Shown piece by piece: positions 5,670 to 8,178 of a DNA stretch of 8,178 nt. A program made the position numbers and the translations under genes. Positions within the stretch are counted from its first letter, which is position 1. The number at the start of each line of letters is the position of its first letter. The notes under the pieces were generated by a model. The model was not told the origin of the DNA, searched no databases, and was given only the letters and a program-made list of their open reading frames with translations. The stretch is from Anaerolineaceae bacterium UBA5311 (GTDB taxonomy: Bacteria; Chloroflexota; Anaerolineae; Anaerolineales; Anaerolineaceae): NCBI GenBank assembly GCA_002411175.1, contig DHRN01000055.1, forward strand, positions 1 to 8,178, written 5' to 3'.

Positions 5670-7295
5670 CTATGATATAAATTGGCTAAGCGCTTCCGCG
5701 CTTAAGTATTGACCGGTCTTTGGCCATAACTGCTGATTCAATTTTAGCAAAGAAGTTGGCATCAATCGCCACTTTTTCAACTTTTGTTCATCCTTAAATA
5801 TTTCCTGTGGATGACCGTCCGCAACCACTTCACCAGCATACAAAACCACCACCCGGTTGGCAAAGATAAGAGCCAGATCCAGGTCATGAGTGATAAAAAC
5901 GATGGCGTCAAAGCCCGGGGTTTGCAGAATGGTGCTCATGAATGACTGATAATTCCAATAATCCTGCCCGGCTGTAGGCTCATCCATCATTAAAACTCGT
6001 GATTTCATCGAGAGCACTGATGCGATTGAGACCCTTTTTTGCTGCCCAAACGAGAGGGCAAGCGGCGGTGTGGGCAATTCCTCTTCGAGGTTGACCGTTT
6101 CGATTGCCCAATTGACGTTTTCTTCCACCTCCTGAGTGCTGAATTTAAGGTTTTTTGGTCCATAAGCCAGTTCTTCACGCACTGTTGCCGCAAAAAGCAT
6201 CTGGCTTGGGCTCTGAAACACGTATCCAATCGTTTTGGCAGCCTTGGCGACAGTTGAATTTTTGGTGTCTGCCCCTTCAAGCAACACTCTGCCGCTGGTA
6301 GGCTTTAGCAGCCCGAGGGCATGCTTGACCGTAGTGGTCTTACCAGAGCCGTTATGCCCTAAAATCGCGATAACTTCCCCCGCGCGGATATCCAGATTGA
6401 TCCCATGAAGCACTTCGGGGCTATCTTTTTTATATTGGAAACGGACATCCTGAAAAGAGACCAGCGGTTCGGAGAGCGGGTCAACATCCGGGACGGTGGG
6501 TTGAAAATGAGGAACCGGGAATTGTTTGGCGCGCCGGGCAACTGCCGGAGCAGGCAATTTTATCCGGCTATAATCAACCGCATCCATCAACCCCTCTGCA
6601 TCTCCGTCATAAACGATTTTTCCGTCGTCCATATAGAGCACTTTTTCGGGATTAATCGCCAAAACATCTTCAACCCGATGTTCAACAATCATTACCGAAA
6701 GTCCTTCATCTGCCAGTTCACGAAACGTAAGCAGAGCTTCGTGCGCTGAGGCGGGGTCCAGGCTTGCCAATGGCTCATCAAGCAGCAGGATGCTTGGCTC
6801 CATCGCCAGCACACCAGCCAGGGCAACTTTTTGTTTCTCCCCTCCGGAGGTGAGAAAAGTTTCTTTATCTTTCAAATGCAGGATATGAAGCCGCTCCAGG
6901 GCTTTGTGAGCAATGGGCAGCATCTCTTTATGCTTCATGCCCAACGATTCCAGCCCAAAACAAACTTCGTTAAGCACATAGGTGCCCAAAATCTGACGTT
7001 CGGGGTCTTGCAGGAGCGTGCCGATATGGGTTGAAATTTGCGCCAAGCCCATGCCTTTCACAGATTGCCCATGGACAAAGACCTCACCGCTCATGTCGCC
7101 ATTATAAGAATGGGGGATCAGCCCGTTAATGCAGCGCATCAGCGTTGTTTTACCGCTGCCCGAAGACCCAGCCAAAAGCATCACCTGACCGGGTTCGAGA
7201 ATCATGTTTATTCCCTCAATTGCAAGGGTATTGCGGGTATGATATTGGAAACTCAAGTCTTTGACAACCAGTGGCAGCGGTTGGAGATCAGTCAT
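5670..7295 (-). CDS. ECF transporter ATPase with two fused ABC domains
   Basis: This 541-residue cytoplasmic protein supplies both nucleotide-binding domains of an ECF importer in one chain, as YkoD does, in place of separate EcfA and EcfA'. Domain 1 (about 7-235): Walker A GSSGSGKTT (43-51), Q-loop Q96, signature LTSGGEKQK (148-156), Walker B ILLLDEP (169-175), switch H206. Domain 2 (about 278-505): Walker A GHNGSGKTT (313-321), Q361, signature LSFGQQKR (414-421), Walker B VLMMDEP (434-440), H470. A linker of about 40 residues rich in Pro joins them. Both signatures deviate from LSGGQ (SGGE and SFGQ), but all catalytic residues are intact, so both sites look competent. Its ATG overlaps the end of the SAM hydrolase gene by 8 bp, and its GAGGTG (7303-7308) is inside that gene, indicating coupled translation. 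It ends in TAG. Confidence 0.94.
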   Translation of the reverse strand: MTDLQPLPLVVKDLSFQYHTRNTLAIEGINMILEPGQVMLLAGSSGSGKTTLMRCINGLIPHSYNGDMSGEVFVHGQSVKGMGLAQISTHIGTLLQDPERQILGTYVLNEVCFGLESLGMKHKEMLPIAHKALERLHILHLKDKETFLTSGGEKQKVALAGVLAMEPSILLLDEPLASLDPASAHEALLTFRELADEGLSVMIVEHRVEDVLAINPEKVLYMDDGKIVYDGDAEGLMDAVDYSRIKLPAPAVARRAKQFPVPHFQPTVPDVDPLSEPLVSFQDVRFQYKKDSPEVLHGINLDIRAGEVIAILGHNGSGKTTTVKHALGLLKPTSGRVLLEGADTKNSTVAKAAKTIGYVFQSPSQMLFAATVREELAYGPKNLKFSTQEVEENVNWAIETVNLEEELPTPPLALSFGQQKRVSIASVLSMKSRVLMMDEPTAGQDYWNYQSFMSTILQTPGFDAIVFITHDLDLALIFANRVVVLYAGEVVADGHPQEIFKDEQKLKKWRLMPTSLLKLNQQLWPKTGQYLSAEALSQFIS

Positions 7296-8079
7296 CGAAG
7301 ATCACCTCAACAGGGTCGTCAAGCCGTATGCAAAACTTGTTGGCAGCGCTGCCGTTGACAACCGCAATTTCAACAAACCCCTCACTATCGGTAACTGCCA
7401 CCAGCTCACCGGGTTTGCGATGACCGTAAGATGGTACAATGCCCTCAATCGTCTGTCCGGCGATTTTCAGCGTGGTTTTGGCGAGGTCCGGCACCTGCGA
7501 AACACGCAGGTTGGTGGAACAATTGCCAAAAACATCGATCACAATAATATTGGCTGCAAAGCCTCGGTCTGATTTTGAAGGTTTGGGCAAGGGTCTGCGC
7601 ACAGGGTCTGTGATGATTGTGCCCATATCCTCAAGTCTGACGCCTTTGGCAAGGTGGGCACCACAAGGCGCAAAAATATCGCGTCCGTGGAAGGTGGTAA
7701 AGACCACAGGTAACCAGAATTCCGGTTTGTCCAGGTGAACAATCACAATATCTTTTCCGGCAGCTTCAGCGTCTTCGAGCATGGGGGTGATCAACCCGTT
7801 ATCGGGCAAAACGAAAAACTGGTCGCCAAGTCTCGCGGCAATCGGTCTGCGGGTTGTGCCCACACCGGGGTCGACCACGGCGATGTGAACCGTTCCGGCG
7901 GGAAAATAAGGAACCGCACGCCAGAGGGCGATTGAGCCGGTGCGCACGTCCTGCGCAGGGATTTCATGAGTAATGTCCACGATTTGAGCATCAGGTGTGA
8001 TGTTAAAAATGACACCCTTCATTGTTCCTGTAAAACCGTTGAGATTACCAAAGTCAGTGGTTATGGTGATGAATTTCAT
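7288..8079 (-). CDS. S-adenosyl-L-methionine hydrolase (SAM hydroxide adenosyltransferase, DUF62 family)
   Basis: This 263-residue enzyme is predicted to attack the ribose C5' of SAM with hydroxide, releasing adenosine and methionine. It starts with ITITTDFGN (TDFG at 8-11) and carries the hydrolase triad known from Pyrococcus horikoshii DUF62: D70 and R77 in VVDPGVGTTRRPI, and H131 in TFHGRDIFAP. That triad separates hydrolases from the related fluorinase and chlorinase, so halogenation is unlikely. An N-terminal domain (about 1-165) and a C-terminal beta domain (about 175-263, IIVIDVFGN) give the usual full length. The ATG at 8079 fits the family start; GGAG lies upstream but only about 2 nt away. 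It heads the operon and overlaps the ATPase gene, so it is tied to the ECF importer. The 99 bp upstream show no clear promoter or riboswitch, and the leader may be cut by the window edge. Confidence 0.93.
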   Translation of the reverse strand: MKFITITTDFGNLNGFTGTMKGVIFNITPDAQIVDITHEIPAQDVRTGSIALWRAVPYFPAGTVHIAVVDPGVGTTRRPIAARLGDQFFVLPDNGLITPMLEDAEAAGKDIVIVHLDKPEFWLPVVFTTFHGRDIFAPCGAHLAKGVRLEDMGTIITDPVRRPLPKPSKSDRGFAANIIVIDVFGNCSTNLRVSQVPDLAKTTLKIAGQTIEGIVPSYGHRKPGELVAVTDSEGFVEIAVVNGSAANKFCIRLDDPVEVIFDD

Positions 8080-8178
8080 AGCTCCAAGTTTACCTGATTT
8101 TGGATGGTGTATGGTAGTAAGTTCAAAGCCTTCTGGTGATTGAGGTAAGCTGGGAGCGGGGGTGGAACCACGACCCCC

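Noticed and set aside
7288..8079. SAM-dependent fluorinase or chlorinase
   Set aside because: The Asp-Arg-His hydrolase triad (D70, R77, H131) is present, which marks the hydroxide-using hydrolases.
8152..8178. G/C-rich partial inverted repeat at the right edge
   Set aside because: The arms align only with an insertion and the sequence is cut by the window end, so no structure can be supported.

Overview
This is an 8.2 kb bacterial chromosomal segment with moderate GC. It holds six or seven real genes and two blocks of intergenic repeats. The gene content (S-adenosylmethionine hydrolase beside a stand-alone ECF vitamin-type transporter with a double-ABC ATPase, long-form lipoate ligase, Xer-like integrase) and the dense short palindromic repeats suggest an anaerobic Chloroflexota such as Anaerolineae. 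That assignment is inference from general resemblance and was not tested.

Left part (1-2853). A tyrosine recombinase gene with a full catalytic set (305-1315, +) converges on a small acidic protein of unknown function (1319-1660, -), with 3 bp between the stop codons. The pair is framed by the same composite repeat in opposite orientation. At 17-235 a roughly 150-bp unit and a 56-bp palindrome lie in reverse. At 2152-2750 the palindrome is followed by three full units and one broken unit of a 151-bp tandem repeat. Other palindromic repeats fill 1700-2150 and 2750-2800. The open frames through the tandem array are translations of the repeat, not genes.

Right part (2854-8079, all on -). In transcription order: SAM hydroxide adenosyltransferase (8079-7288); a fused two-domain ECF ATPase (7295-5670, start overlapping the preceding stop by 8 bp, its Shine-Dalgarno inside the upstream gene); the ECF substrate-binding S component (5652-5083, 17 bp gap, strong Shine-Dalgarno); the ECF transmembrane T component (5007-4135, 75 bp gap containing a nested hairpin); then, after 288 bp and an apparent promoter of its own, lipoate-protein ligase A (3846-2854). 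The first four look like one operon for a dedicated ECF importer whose substrate is unknown. The SAM hydrolase makes adenosine and methionine from SAM, so a link to methionine, nucleoside or a SAM-derived cofactor is possible; the ligase downstream makes lipoate an alternative.

The most notable point is that the S-component frame is interrupted by an in-frame TAG at codon 36, between a well-formed start and a well-conserved remainder. Three other genes here end in TAG, so it should act as a stop. The importer as sequenced would lack an intact S component unless this is a sequencing error, a recent mutation or readthrough.
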